This document shows, piece by piece, positions 17,111 to 25,803 of a DNA stretch of 64,000 nt (its first letter is position 1; each line of letters opens with the position of its first letter). Where the stretch lies: assembly GCA_021287165.1 (NCBI GenBank), contig JAJTAY010000022.1, positions 62,001 through 126,000 of the forward strand, read 5' to 3'. A program made the translations under genes and the position numbers. The notes under the pieces were generated by a model that did no database searches, was not told the origin of the DNA, and saw only the letters and a list, made by a program, of their open reading frames with translations. The stretch comes from Bacteroidia bacterium (GTDB lineage Bacteria > Bacteroidota > Bacteroidia > Bacteroidales > F082).

Positions 17111-18091
17111 TTATTCAATATACACTTCAAGAAGTACGCAATCATTTTCGGGATAAATAGTCACGCTCTTTGCGGCATTAGGTAGAAGCACCACCCCTCC
17201 GGCTTTAAGGCCAATATTTTGACCTTCTCCTTCAATTTTGCAACCGCCTGAGGTACACATGAGAATTACGAAACTGTCGAGGCCGTCATAATTCTTTTGC
17301 AGTGCAGTTGCCGGTTTGAGGATATTGGTTGTGAAAAATGGCGACTGCACTAGGGTTTGGGCTTTTCCGTCTGCTTTGTTATAAGGAGTTTTGTAATGGG
17401 GATGCAGCGTATAATCAATGGCTTCAAGCGCCAGGTCGGTGTGCAATTCGCGAGGCTTACCCTTGTCGTCCACCCTTTCCCAGTCATAGATGCGGTAAGT
17501 GGTATCGCTGGTTTGCTGTATTTCGGCTATCAGTAGCCCAGGTCCAAGGGCATGCACCCTTCCGGCCGGAATGAAAAACACATCGCCCTGATCCACCTGC
17601 TCGTAGTTCATGATTTCCGGCAGTTTTCCGGCATTCAGGTATTCAAGGTATGTGCCTTCGTCCATTGGCTTGTTGAAACCACAAATCAATTGTGCACCTT
17701 CATCAGCCTGCATGGCATACCACATCTCTGTCTTGCCGTAGCCTGTTCCGCGCTTTTGTGCGAGGGTATCATCGGGATGCACCTGAATCGAAAGCCAATC
17801 GTTTGAGTCGATGACTTTAACGAGAATGGGAAACTTTCCGCCGAAACGTTCATAAACACTTTCGCCCAACAGATCGCCCATAAAAACTTCTCCAAGTTCG
17901 TTGAGCTCGTTACCCGACAGATAGCCGTTGGCAACAACTGTAGGATTTCCATCGACTCCTGAAAGTAGCCAGACTTCCCCGCAATTGGGCAAAAGCCCGG
18001 TGTCCATGCCCAAAAATTGTTTGATTTTCTGTCCGCCCCAGATTTTTTCCTTGAAAATTGGTTTAAAGGAAAGCGGGTAAAGTGTATTCAT
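17111..18091 (-). CDS. manA: Mannose-6-phosphate isomerase, class I
   Basis: 326 residues, the short form usual in Firmicutes and Bacteroidota. Zinc-site landmarks: IQVHPDD (about 102-108), GKTEMWYAM with the Glu ligand, and FIPAGRVHALGPGLLIAEIQQ. The N-terminus PLSFKPIFKEKIWGG is typical. It interconverts mannose 6-phosphate and fructose 6-phosphate, linking glycolysis to mannose-based glycans. It is first on its strand with a recognisable -7 box, and TlpA follows closely. No kinase or GDP-mannose gene is next to it. Confidence 0.93.
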   Translation of the reverse strand: MNTLYPLSFKPIFKEKIWGGQKIKQFLGMDTGLLPNCGEVWLLSGVDGNPTVVANGYLSGNELNELGEVFMGDLLGESVYERFGGKFPILVKVIDSNDWLSIQVHPDDTLAQKRGTGYGKTEMWYAMQADEGAQLICGFNKPMDEGTYLEYLNAGKLPEIMNYEQVDQGDVFFIPAGRVHALGPGLLIAEIQQTSDTTYRIYDWERVDDKGKPRELHTDLALEAIDYTLHPHYKTPYNKADGKAQTLVQSPFFTTNILKPATALQKNYDGLDSFVILMCTSGGCKIEGEGQNIGLKAGGVVLLPNAAKSVTIYPENDCVLLEVYIE

Positions 18092-18137
18092 GATGAAATG
18101 ACTTTTCGAACTACGACTGCCCCGTCATAGTCGCTTA

Positions 18138-18145
18138 CAAATGTA
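18138..18145 (-). promoter_or_regulatory. Promoter -7 box of manA
   Basis: Minus strand TACATTTG (18145-18138) fits TAnnTTTG, 46 bases before the manA ATG. The same spacer contains a nine-base direct repeat TCATAGTCG at about 18125 and 18179, a possible regulator site. Confidence 0.45.
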
Positions 18146-18264
18146 AACCAAAAACGATTTAGGTAAAATAATCGCTTATCATAGTCGGTTTTAATGACTG
18201 CACCCGAAAGCCACGAAATCACTTTTGCGGTAATAACCTAATTTAGCGGCCTCAATTCCTCTGC

Positions 18265-18861
18265 ATGAAAAATATTTGTGTGTTTTGCGGCAGTAGCGCG
18301 GGCCTTCGCGATACCTACAGGCTGGCTGCCAGGCAAACGGCAGAAGTACTTGCGGCTGCCGGCCTCGGGATTGTTTATGGTGGGGCTAATGTCGGCTTGA
18401 TGAAAGTGCTTGCCGAAACTGCAATTAAAGCAGGCGCTCATGTCACCGGCATCATGCCCTCGAGCCTGGTGGCCAAAGAGGTGGCACACAATGGCCTGCA
18501 TAAGTTCATCGAGGTGAGTTCGATGGCCGAACGCAAACAGATGATGGTTGATATGTCGGATGCTTTCGTGGTGCTGCCGGGTGGATTTGGTACTCTTGAC
18601 GAGCTTTTCGAAGTCATAACACTGAGTCAGCTAAGATTGGCCGACAAACCAATAGCCTTGCTCAATACCGAAAACTATTTCGACCTTTTGCTCACCTTTC
18701 TCGACCACAGCGTTGGCGAGGGTTTCGTTAGACCCGAGCATCGCCGGTGTTTGCTGGTGGCTGAGCAGGCACACGAAATACCGGATTTGCTTAGGAAGTA
18801 CCAAGCTGTTCCAACTGCAAAATGGATTGACGACATCAAAAAGGAGAGTAGTCAACTATGA
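18265..18861 (+). CDS. LOG family nucleotide phosphoribohydrolase (TIGR00730)
   Basis: 198 residues. The family signature PGGFGTLDELFEV (about 110-122) and the upstream MAERKQMM Arg/Lys element are intact, as is the N-terminal ICVFCGSSAG and GGANVGLM. LOG proteins split the N-glycosidic bond of nucleoside 5'-monophosphates, releasing a base and ribose 5-phosphate; some make cytokinins, most bacterial ones are probably housekeeping. Its stop overlaps the next start (ATGA at 18858), and a dCMP deaminase follows, so a pyrimidine or nucleotide-sanitising context is likely. Confidence 0.88.
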   Translation: MKNICVFCGSSAGLRDTYRLAARQTAEVLAAAGLGIVYGGANVGLMKVLAETAIKAGAHVTGIMPSSLVAKEVAHNGLHKFIEVSSMAERKQMMVDMSDAFVVLPGGFGTLDELFEVITLSQLRLADKPIALLNTENYFDLLLTFLDHSVGEGFVRPEHRRCLLVAEQAHEIPDLLRKYQAVPTAKWIDDIKKESSQL

Positions 18862-19412
18862 TCATCGGTATAACAGGAACCCTGGGAGCAGGAAAGGGTA
18901 CCATCGTCGATTATCTTGTCGGACGAAAAGGTTTCAAACATTTTAGCGTGAGGGGTTTTCTCGTCCGTTCGCTCAACGAACGCGGAATGCCTGTAAACCG
19001 CGATACCATGACCAGCTTAGCCAACGAACTGAGAGCCTTGCATGGTCCTTCGTATATCGTGGACGAGCTTTTCAGGGAGGCTGCAAAAAGCGGTGGCAAT
19101 GCGATCATTGAAAGCATTCGCACCCCCGGCGAAATTGCATCGCTTCGCGATAAAGGTCGCTTTGTTTTACTGGCGGTCGATGCCGATCCTGAGCTGAGGT
19201 ACAAACGTGTTTTTCAGCGAGGTAGCGAAACAGATAATATTGATTATCAGACCTTTCTGTCCAACGAGCAGCGCGAAATGCACAGCCTCGATCCCAACCA
19301 CCAGAACCTCATGGAGTGCATCAGACAGGCAGACTATCGTCTGACCAATAATGGCAGCACAGAAGACCTTTTTGAACAGACAGACCATATACTAAAAGAC
19401 TTAAAGCTCTGA
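18858..19412 (+). CDS. P-loop nucleotide kinase-like protein (adenylate/dephospho-CoA kinase fold)
   Basis: 184 residues beginning with a Walker A loop, GTLGAGKGT (7-15). IIESIRTPGEIASL (about 76-89) is the region where NMP kinases have the base-binding and Walker B-like elements, and DADPELRYKRVFQRG gives a lid with two arginines. The pattern is closest to the archaeal-type dephospho-CoA kinase-like/AAA group rather than CoaE itself. Fused by overlap to the LOG gene and five bases before the dCMP deaminase, it may phosphorylate a (deoxy)nucleoside monophosphate. Substrate unknown. Confidence 0.68.
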   Translation: MIIGITGTLGAGKGTIVDYLVGRKGFKHFSVRGFLVRSLNERGMPVNRDTMTSLANELRALHGPSYIVDELFREAAKSGGNAIIESIRTPGEIASLRDKGRFVLLAVDADPELRYKRVFQRGSETDNIDYQTFLSNEQREMHSLDPNHQNLMECIRQADYRLTNNGSTEDLFEQTDHILKDLKL

Positions 19413-19417
19413 CTATT

Positions 19418-19918
19418 ATGAGTCATCCGGAGAAACCCAAATACTTCCGCCCAAGCTGGGACGAATATTTTCTGAAATTGGCCGACAGCGTGGCCAGCCG
19501 AGCCACCTGCGATCGCGGCCGAAGCGGATGCGTGATTGTAAAAGACCGCCAGATTCTTGTCACCGGTTATGTGGGTTCTCCCCGCGGTCTCGCACATTGC
19601 GATGATGTGGGTCATTTGATGAAGAAAGTCATTCATGAGGATGGAAACGTGACCCAACATTGTGTGCGCACTGTTCATGCCGAACAAAATGCCATCACAC
19701 AGGCTGCCCGACGCGGCATTGCGCTCGAAGGCAGTACACTCTATTGTCGTATGACCCCATGCCGCACCTGTGCCATGCTCATCATCAACTGTGGTATCGA
19801 AAGGGTGGTGTGTGAAAAAAAATATCATGCAGGCGCCGAATCTGAGGCTATGTTTGCCGAGGCCGGAGTAAAACTTGAGTTTTTAAACAATGAGGTAGAA
19901 CGCTACGATAATCAGTAG
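19418..19918 (+). CDS. dCMP deaminase (ComEB-like)
   Basis: 166 residues, a zinc cytidine deaminase fold. The zinc and catalytic residues are HAEQNAI (His, Glu) and PCRTC (two Cys). The extra Cys/His elements (CDRGRSGCV near the N-terminus and HCDDVGH) are also seen in dCMP deaminases, which bind a second zinc and use dCTP/dTTP for control. It converts dCMP to dUMP for thymidylate synthesis. Its position after the P-loop kinase suggests the two act on the same pool. Confidence 0.88.
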   Translation: MSHPEKPKYFRPSWDEYFLKLADSVASRATCDRGRSGCVIVKDRQILVTGYVGSPRGLAHCDDVGHLMKKVIHEDGNVTQHCVRTVHAEQNAITQAARRGIALEGSTLYCRMTPCRTCAMLIINCGIERVVCEKKYHAGAESEAMFAEAGVKLEFLNNEVERYDNQ

Positions 19919-20191
19919 CGGATGCTTTTTAATTGGGTTATCACAACCTAGTCGATAACCAGACTTTTTGCTTGATTTGTTAGCGCCGATATTTTTGGAT
20001 TTTCTGATTCTTCGCATCACTTTTAAGAGTGAGGAAAATCGGTTTGGAATATCCGGAAGCTTTGTAATATGGGTTTTAAGATGCTGTAAATCAACAAATA
20101 ACTATTATGAGCATTTAAATCCGTCAATCTTACCCTCAGCTTTTGACAAACTTTCGATGCCTTGACTTGTTTAAGTTCGAAAACTCCTTTT

Positions 20192-20890
20192 ATGCGAACT
20201 TATCTTATTGCCGGAGCTTCGTCGGGCATTGCCCGCAGGATAACCGAAACGCTGCATCATCAGGGCCATAATCTTTATGTCATAAGCCGTCACCCTGAGC
20301 AACTCGGGCATCTTGAAGGTTTAAACTTTGTTGAGGGCAATTTTCTCGACGACGGTTTCAACCCGCAGGGCTTGCCCGAAAAGCTCGACGGGCTGGTGTA
20401 TGCGCCCGGCACCATCAATCTAAAACCTTTCAGGGGCTTGAAAACGGCAGATTTTCAGAACGATTTCGATATCAATGTATTGGGCGCAGTGAGGGTATTG
20501 CAGGCCTCGTTTAAGGCACTTAAAAACAGCCCATCCGCATCTGTGGTGTTATTTAGCACAGTGGCTGTTGGCCGTGGCATGGCTTACCACGCCAGTATAG
20601 CTGCAGCAAAAGGCGCCATCGAAGGTCTGGCAAGGTCGCTGGCCGCCGAATGGGCTCCTGCAATACGGGTTAATGCCATAGCACCTTCGCTGACAAATAC
20701 GCCTCTGGCGGCCCGATTGCTTTCGGGCCCTGAAAAGGAAGAGGCCAGTGCAAAGCGCCATCCGCTTCAAAGGGTTGGCCGGGCCGACGATATAGCCGCC
20801 ATGGCAGTCTTCCTGCTCGGCGAAAGCAGTGGCTGGATCACCGGACAAGTACTTGGCGTTGATGGAGGCCTTTCAACACTCAGTGTTTAG
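20192..20890 (+). CDS. SDR family oxidoreductase lacking the usual catalytic Tyr
   Basis: 232 residues from the ATG at 20192; a longer reading needs a TTG start at 20162. The Rossmann loop is GASSGIARRI (8-17) and the C-terminus GWITGQVLGVDGGLS is standard. In the active site Ser of LFSTVAV is kept, but the motif usually written YxxxK reads ASIAAAKGAIEG: Lys is there and the residue four places before it is Ile. A Tyr sits three residues before that stretch (AYHAS). This pattern recurs in a known SDR subgroup. The enzyme may use another acid or have a non-redox role. The 273-base gap upstream holds no recognisable feature. Confidence 0.78.
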   Translation: MRTYLIAGASSGIARRITETLHHQGHNLYVISRHPEQLGHLEGLNFVEGNFLDDGFNPQGLPEKLDGLVYAPGTINLKPFRGLKTADFQNDFDINVLGAVRVLQASFKALKNSPSASVVLFSTVAVGRGMAYHASIAAAKGAIEGLARSLAAEWAPAIRVNAIAPSLTNTPLAARLLSGPEKEEASAKRHPLQRVGRADDIAAMAVFLLGESSGWITGQVLGVDGGLSTLSV

Positions 20891-20892
20891 CC

Positions 20893-21471
20893 ATGCACAT
20901 AGGCATCGATTTTGGTGCGCGAATGGCTGGTACTACGGCAGTCTGCTTTCAGCACGAAAGGGCGTTGCTGGTGTTGTATTCGAATAAAAGGCAGGATGCC
21001 GACCTTTTCTGCAAGCAAATAATCGAAGAAATCCAGCCCAATTTTGTAATGATCGACGCCCCGCTTTCTTTGCCGGCTGTTTATTGCAGCAATCCAGTAA
21101 GTTCGAAAATCGAAAATCCCGATTACTTTTTTCGCCTGGCCGACCGTCAGATCAGAGCCATGTCGCCCATGTTTCTTGGAGGGCTCACCGCTCGTGCCAT
21201 GCAACTTGCGGCATTTTTCAGGCCGCATAATATTCCGTTTTACGAAACCTGGCCTACCCTCGTAAGGCAATATTTTGGGGGCGGCGATCGGCCTGATATT
21301 CAAATACTTGACTATCAACTACGAACTATTACCGGCTTAGGGCTTGATCCTGCCTCTAAATTGAATGAGCACGGAACAGACAGTGTACTGGCCTGGTTTG
21401 CAGGATGGCTGAAAGCAAACGGTAAATCAGCGGTTTACGGCAATGAAGCAGAAGGACTTATCTGGTGCTGA
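20893..21471 (+). CDS. DUF429-like predicted RNase H-fold protein
   Basis: 192 residues, two bases after the SDR stop. The opening GIDFGARMAGTT resembles the D-x-G beginning of RNase H/ASKHA folds, and VMIDAPLSLP supplies a second acidic strand; DPASKLNEHGTDSVLAWFAGW near the end carries the late Asp. This order fits DUF429 (predicted nuclease or ATPase-like). No biochemical role is known. It is convergent with pth. Confidence 0.6.
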   Translation: MHIGIDFGARMAGTTAVCFQHERALLVLYSNKRQDADLFCKQIIEEIQPNFVMIDAPLSLPAVYCSNPVSSKIENPDYFFRLADRQIRAMSPMFLGGLTARAMQLAAFFRPHNIPFYETWPTLVRQYFGGGDRPDIQILDYQLRTITGLGLDPASKLNEHGTDSVLAWFAGWLKANGKSAVYGNEAEGLIWC

Positions 21472-21486
21472 ACCTGATAGTAGAAG

Positions 21487-22050
21487 CTATTTGTTGTTAT
21501 AAAGGTTCATGGTGCGTGCTGCACCTATGCTTGCAAAACTTTTGACCATGTCGGCGGCTACGGGGATGCGGGGCATAATGATATCCAGCTCCTGCGATGA
21601 CCATTGCCCCAATACATAATCCACTTGTTTTCCACGTGGGAAGTTGTCGCCGATACCAAAGCGTAGTCTTGCCCAATCCTGGGTGCCAAGGGTTTCAATG
21701 ATGTTTTGTAATCCATTATGGCCGGCATCGCTGCCTTTGGTCTTCATGCGCAGCACTCCCGTCGGAAGAGCGATGTCGTCGACCACCACAAGCAGGTTTT
21801 CTATCGGAATGTTTTCAGTCCTGAGCCAATACTGAACGGCTTTACCGCTTAAGTTCATGTATGTGGTGGGTTTAATGATGACCAGTGTGCGGCTTTTGTA
21901 TTTTGCCGTTGCCACCTGAGCCAGACGTTCAGTGCTAAATTTCGATTCCAGATCGCCGGCAAGAAAATCGCCCACCATAAAGCCAATATTGTGCCTGGTG
22001 TTGGCATATTCGCTCCCTGTGTTTCCCAAACAAGCGATGAGATATTTCAT
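21487..22050 (-). CDS. pth: Peptidyl-tRNA hydrolase
   Basis: 187 residues from the ATG at 22050 (MKYLIACLGNTGSEY). Catalytic His is in NTRHNIGF, with Asn and Asp partners in TYMNLSGK and VVDDIALP; GSDAGHNGLQNI is the tRNA-end loop. It frees stalled peptidyl-tRNAs. It is last of the prs-rplY-pth set on the minus strand, the conserved order in many bacteria. Confidence 0.95.
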   Translation of the reverse strand: MKYLIACLGNTGSEYANTRHNIGFMVGDFLAGDLESKFSTERLAQVATAKYKSRTLVIIKPTTYMNLSGKAVQYWLRTENIPIENLLVVVDDIALPTGVLRMKTKGSDAGHNGLQNIIETLGTQDWARLRFGIGDNFPRGKQVDYVLGQWSSQELDIIMPRIPVAADMVKSFASIGAARTMNLYNNK

Positions 22051-22125
22051 AACGAAAGCTGATTTAAAAAAGAAAGGCACAAGGCACAGAGGGCCTTATG
22101 CCTTTCATGGCTTCAGCGCCTTGTA

Positions 22126-22707
22126 TTATTCGGCTGATTCATCTTCGGCAGCGATGACCACGCCACGGGCGGTCTTCACTTCCACAATCACGCTGTTTGA
22201 GTTGTCGGTAACGGCAATGTTTTCTAACTTCAGGTCCTTAACCTTGATGGTCTGTCCAACATTGAGCTTCGAAATGTCAACGGTGATGTTTTCGGGCATG
22301 TTGCTAATCAGACCTTTAACATTCAAGCGCTTCATTTTGAGCTTTAGCTTTCCACCGCGGATTACGCCGGGTGCAGTGCCTTTAAGCACAACGGGCAGCG
22401 AAACAAGAACAGGTTTGTCGCTGCGAACTTCGTAAAAGTCAACGTGAAGCACATTGTCCGATACCGGATGGTACTGAACTTCTTTCAGCACGGCTTTGTG
22501 AACTTTGTCGCCAACGGTGATTTCAACCAGATAGGTCTCGGGAGTGTTGATGACGGGTTTAAATGCCTTTGCATCAATATGAAACAACACCTGCTCGGTG
22601 TCGTTGCCATAAAGTACACAGGGCACCCTGCCTTCTTTACGAAGACCCTTAGCATCTTTTTTCCCTACGTGCGCGCGCGGCACACCGCTCAATGATACTG
22701 TTTTCAT
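22126..22707 (-). CDS. rplY: 50S ribosomal protein L25 / general stress protein Ctc
   Basis: 193 residues: an N-terminal 5S rRNA-binding L25 domain (GKKDAKGLRKEGRVPCVLYG) and a C-terminal TL5/Ctc beta domain from about 95 with PVVLKGTAPGVIRGG. The long two-domain form is the one expected here. It binds 5S rRNA in the central protuberance and is often raised under stress. It starts 26 bases after the prs stop. Confidence 0.95.
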   Translation of the reverse strand: MKTVSLSGVPRAHVGKKDAKGLRKEGRVPCVLYGNDTEQVLFHIDAKAFKPVINTPETYLVEITVGDKVHKAVLKEVQYHPVSDNVLHVDFYEVRSDKPVLVSLPVVLKGTAPGVIRGGKLKLKMKRLNVKGLISNMPENITVDISKLNVGQTIKVKDLKLENIAVTDNSNSVIVEVKTARGVVIAAEDESAE

Positions 22708-22733
22708 GGGTTGTGTAAATTATTGATTATTAA

Positions 22734-23675
22734 TTATTTGGATACTTTGAACAACGAGCTTATCGACTCATAGTTTTCCACACGGCGGATCACTTCGGCG
22801 AGCAGACCGGCTGTTGTCAATACTTTTATTTTGTTGCTGTGTTTGCGAAGTGGGATAGTATCGGTGACCACCACTTCAACAAATGGCGACCTTTCGATTC
22901 TTTCGTAAGCTTCACCCGATAGCAAGGGATGCGTACAGAATGCACGGACACTGTTGGCCCCTTCCTGCATGATCAGTTCGCCTGCCTTGGTGATTGATCC
23001 TCCAGTGTCGATGATATCATCGAGCAGAATTACGTCTTTTCCTTTCACATCGCCAATCAGGGCCATTTCCTCGACCACATTGGGCTTGGCGCGCTGCTTG
23101 TAGCAGATCACAAAGCCGCAGTCGAGCATTTTGGCATAGGAAGCCGCCCTGCGCGTTCCCCCGGTGTCGGGCGATGCGAAGGCGAGGTTGGGCAAATTGA
23201 GGCTTTTGATGTAAGGAATGAAAATGTTGGAGGCATAAAGGTGATCCACTGGCACATCGAAAAAGCCCTGTATCTGATCGGCGTGTAAGTCGATAGTAAT
23301 CAGCCTGGTAATGCCAGCCGTAATCAGTAGATTTGCGACCAGTTTGGCTGCAATGGCCACGCGGGGTTTGTCCTTGCGATCCTGTCGGGCAAAGCCGAAA
23401 TACGGAATAACGGCTGTGATTTTGCGTGCCGAAGCCCTGCGTGCGGCATCGGCCATCAGCAGCAGTTCGAAAAGATTATCAGTAGGAGGGAAGGTGCTTT
23501 GTACCAAAAAAACATCACGCCCGCGGATGTTTTCTTCGAATGAGGGCTGAAACTCGCCGTCGGAAAAATCGGTGAAAATCGTTTTGCCCAGCGCCGTGCC
23601 GTAATTGTCTGCAATTTTTTTTGCTAGGTATTCGGAAGCTCTGCCCGAAAAAATACTGACAATAGGCTCTGGCAT
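22734..23675 (-). CDS. prs: Ribose-phosphate pyrophosphokinase
   Basis: 313 residues. Landmarks: FSDGEFQPSFEENIRG, the DLHADQIQGFF metal/ATP block, SPDTGGTRRA, and the PRPP loop VILLDDIIDTGGSITKA. It makes PRPP from ribose 5-phosphate and ATP for nucleotides, His and Trp. Full length and first of prs-rplY-pth. Its -7 box touches a 10-bp perfect inverted repeat, so transcription may be controlled by a repressor or by read-through from the gene upstream. Confidence 0.96.
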   Translation of the reverse strand: MPEPIVSIFSGRASEYLAKKIADNYGTALGKTIFTDFSDGEFQPSFEENIRGRDVFLVQSTFPPTDNLFELLLMADAARRASARKITAVIPYFGFARQDRKDKPRVAIAAKLVANLLITAGITRLITIDLHADQIQGFFDVPVDHLYASNIFIPYIKSLNLPNLAFASPDTGGTRRAASYAKMLDCGFVICYKQRAKPNVVEEMALIGDVKGKDVILLDDIIDTGGSITKAGELIMQEGANSVRAFCTHPLLSGEAYERIERSPFVEVVVTDTIPLRKHSNKIKVLTTAGLLAEVIRRVENYESISSLFKVSK

Positions 23676-23704
23676 GGCGTATTCGTTTTAGCTGAAAACG
23701 GCGG

Positions 23705-23712
23705 CAAAGATA
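23705..23712 (-). promoter_or_regulatory. Promoter -7 box of prs
   Basis: Minus strand TATCTTTG (23712-23705) matches TAnnTTTG, 30 bases before the prs ATG. Its first two bases overlap the inverted repeat at 23711-23740. Confidence 0.55.
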
Positions 23713-23740
23713 GGCTATTTAGACGATAAAAAATAGCCTA
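23711..23740. repeat. 10-bp perfect inverted repeat upstream of prs
   Basis: TAGGCTATTT (23711-23720) and AAATAGCCTA (23731-23740) with a 10-base spacer. On the minus transcript the hairpin follows the 23788-24690 gene and is rich in T around the loop; it could be a terminator for that gene, an operator over the prs promoter, or both. Confidence 0.6.
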
Positions 23741-23787
23741 AACTTAAAATATTGTTTACCAGATAAATAAGAGGCTGTCCCGAGGCG

Positions 23788-24690
23788 CTATTTGAGCATC
23801 AGCGTGGCTTCGCCAATTTGATGGTCGCCTTCGTAAATGTCAACGTAGTATAAACCTGGCTTTAGCTCTTGTGTGTCGCGCTTATCCCAGTAAACACAGA
23901 TGGGAGTGTCCGAATTCCTGTAGTCCACCACTTCCATGATGCTGTACTGAAGCCTTTCGCCTTTGAAGATAAAGGAATAGGCATCGTCGCGGCTCTTGAT
24001 GAGAATCTTCGAATCGGGAGCGGCGATGCGGATGTAGATGTTTTTGTTGCCAGGCTGGATAATGCTGTTTTCGGCCAGCACAAAGCATATTTTAATGCGC
24101 TCGGTTCGGTTAGCCCTGTCGGTTTCCACTTCCGATCTGCCACGTTGACGCACACCGCTCACTTCCACATTATAAGTGCGAAAAACGGCGGCTTGTTCAA
24201 CTTTCGTTGTCAGTTCGTCGCGGGTTCGCTGCAATTGCTGTACCCTTCGGCGTTCCTGACTCAGGTCCTCCTTTATGCGTTCGTTCTCCTGGGTAAGCTC
24301 CCGGTTCACTGTATAAAGCGAATCCATCTGCCTTACATAGTTTTGCGAAATAACCTGAAGCTGTTGCAGCTTGCGTTTGATGCGATTGTATTCCCATTGA
24401 GTATCTAGCAGTTGCTTGATTTCAACGGCATTAGCCTGAATAATTGAGTCTTTCGCCAGCAGCGAGTCGGCAAGAGTGCCGTAGGCGGCTTTTACCTTGT
24501 TGTGCTCGTCCATTAGGCTGTCCACCTCGCGCTGAAACATAATGCGCTGTGCCTCTTTCTCTTCCTGTAAGTCTCTCAAATTCGATTTGGCCGAGATGAG
24601 CCAGATACTCAAAGCAATGATAATGAGTGCTAATACAGCCAGCACAATATAGAGCCACCGGGTGTTGTTGTTTCCGCTGAAAGAGTTCAT
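23788..24690 (-). CDS. Membrane-anchored coiled-coil protein of unknown function
   Basis: 300 residues from the ATG at 24690 (upstream codon is TTG). After a short cytoplasmic tail (NSFSGNNNTRW) there is one membrane span (LYIVLAVLALIIIALSIWLI), then about 130 residues of Leu/Glu/Gln/Arg-rich coiled coil (from about 36 to 165), then a globular beta-rich domain (VEVSGVRQRGRSEVETDRAN onward) ending DIYEGDHQIGEATLMLK. The last domain looks like a conserved Bacteroidota module: ICFVLAENSIIQPGNK is its centre. I do not recognise a function. It follows the polysaccharide locus on the same strand, 105 bases after the epimerase stop. Confidence 0.75.
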   Translation of the reverse strand: MNSFSGNNNTRWLYIVLAVLALIIIALSIWLISAKSNLRDLQEEKEAQRIMFQREVDSLMDEHNKVKAAYGTLADSLLAKDSIIQANAVEIKQLLDTQWEYNRIKRKLQQLQVISQNYVRQMDSLYTVNRELTQENERIKEDLSQERRRVQQLQRTRDELTTKVEQAAVFRTYNVEVSGVRQRGRSEVETDRANRTERIKICFVLAENSIIQPGNKNIYIRIAAPDSKILIKSRDDAYSFIFKGERLQYSIMEVVDYRNSDTPICVYWDKRDTQELKPGLYYVDIYEGDHQIGEATLMLK

Positions 24691-24795
24691 AGATAATAGC
24701 AATATTGCTACAAAATTAACAATAACCGCCTGAAAAGCAAATATGCCCGGGCGATTACGGCGCAGAGGATTGGTAAGAGTGACTTACAGCCTGCC

Positions 24796-25800
24796 TTAAA
24801 CCAGATTGCCTACATACCACTGGCAGGCTTCACTCAGGCCTTTATAGAGGTCGTATTGGGGGTTGTAACCAAGCAAACGTCGGGCTTTTTCGACCGATGC
24901 CAGCGAATGGGGAATGTCGCCCTGGCGATAAGGGCCGTGAACGATTTCTACCGCTGCAATTGCTGGTTTGTATTCGGCAAGAATAGTTTTGAGCGCCGTG
25001 GCAAGCTGGTTGAGTGTGGTGCGGTCGCCGTAGGCCACGTTAAAAACCTGATTTACTGCTTCATCATTTTTGGTGGTTGCGGCCAGCAGGTTTGCCTGAA
25101 TCACATTATCCACGTAGGTGAAATCGCGGCTGTAGTCGCCTGCTCCGTTTATTACGGGGCTTTGAAGGCGAAGCAGCTGCATCACCCATTTCGGGATTAC
25201 GGCCGCATAAGCGCCGTTTGGGTCTTGCCTTCGGCCGAAAACATTGAAATACCTCAAACCTATGCTTTCCAGGCCGTAGGTGCGGGCGAAGACATCGGCG
25301 TAAAGTTCGTTCACGTATTTGGTGACCGCATAGGGTGAGAGCGGCTTGCCGATTTTTTCTTCCACCTTTGGCAGGCTTTCCGAATCGCCATAGGTGCTTG
25401 AGCTTGCCGCGTAAATGAATCGCTTTACTCCGGCATCGCGACTGGCAACCAGCATGTTAAGAAATCCGCTGATATTCACCTCGTTGGTGGTTTGAGGGTC
25501 ATTAATCGAACGTGGAACCGATCCCAGTGCAGCCTGATGAAACACCAGGTGTTGTCCATTGCAAGCCTCAGCGCAATGTGCTGCATTGCGAATATCGCCT
25601 TCAATTAGCCGGAACGAAGGGTGGGTTTTAAAGGTCGCGATGTTGTAGTGAAAACCTGTAGCGAAATTATCGAGGCAGGTAACTTCGGCGCCCAAACCCA
25701 GTAGAACTTCTACAAGATTCGACCCGATAAAACCAGCTCCACCGGTTACCAGCACCTTTAATCCTTCAAACTGTTGCCCAAATTGTTGTTTCCAGCTCAT
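24796..25800 (-). CDS. UDP-N-acetylglucosamine 4-epimerase-like (WbpP/TviC group)
   Basis: 334 residues, extended SDR. NAD loop [12 protein letters not shown] (20-31), then [29 protein letters not shown] and [14 protein letters not shown] with catalytic Tyr and Lys. The SVPRSI and [11 protein letters not shown] contexts mark the WbpP/TviC branch, which works on N-acetylated UDP-hexoses, rather than GalE. It would supply UDP-GalNAc or its uronate for an exopolysaccharide. It lies three bases after the UpxY stop, so both are on the export transcript. Confidence 0.85.
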   Translation of the reverse strand: MSWKQQFGQQFEGLKVLVTGGAGFIGSNLVEVLLGLGAEVTCLDNFATGFHYNIATFKTHPSFRLIEGDIRNAAHCAEACNGQHLVFHQAALGSVPRSINDPQTTNEVNISGFLNMLVASRDAGVKRFIYAASSSTYGDSESLPKVEEKIGKPLSPYAVTKYVNELYADVFARTYGLESIGLRYFNVFGRRQDPNGAYAAVIPKWVMQLLRLQSPVINGAGDYSRDFTYVDNVIQANLLAATTKNDEAVNQVFNVAYGDRTTLNQLATALKTILAEYKPAIAAVEIVHGPYRQGDIPHSLASVEKARRLLGYNPQYDLYKGLSEACQWYVGNLV

Positions 25801-25803
25801 GAA

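Noticed and set aside
18125..18187. Repeated TCATAGTCG in the manA/LOG spacer as a CRISPR-like or att repeat
   Set aside because: Only two nine-base copies; at most a regulator site. No array, integrase or tRNA-end duplication is present.
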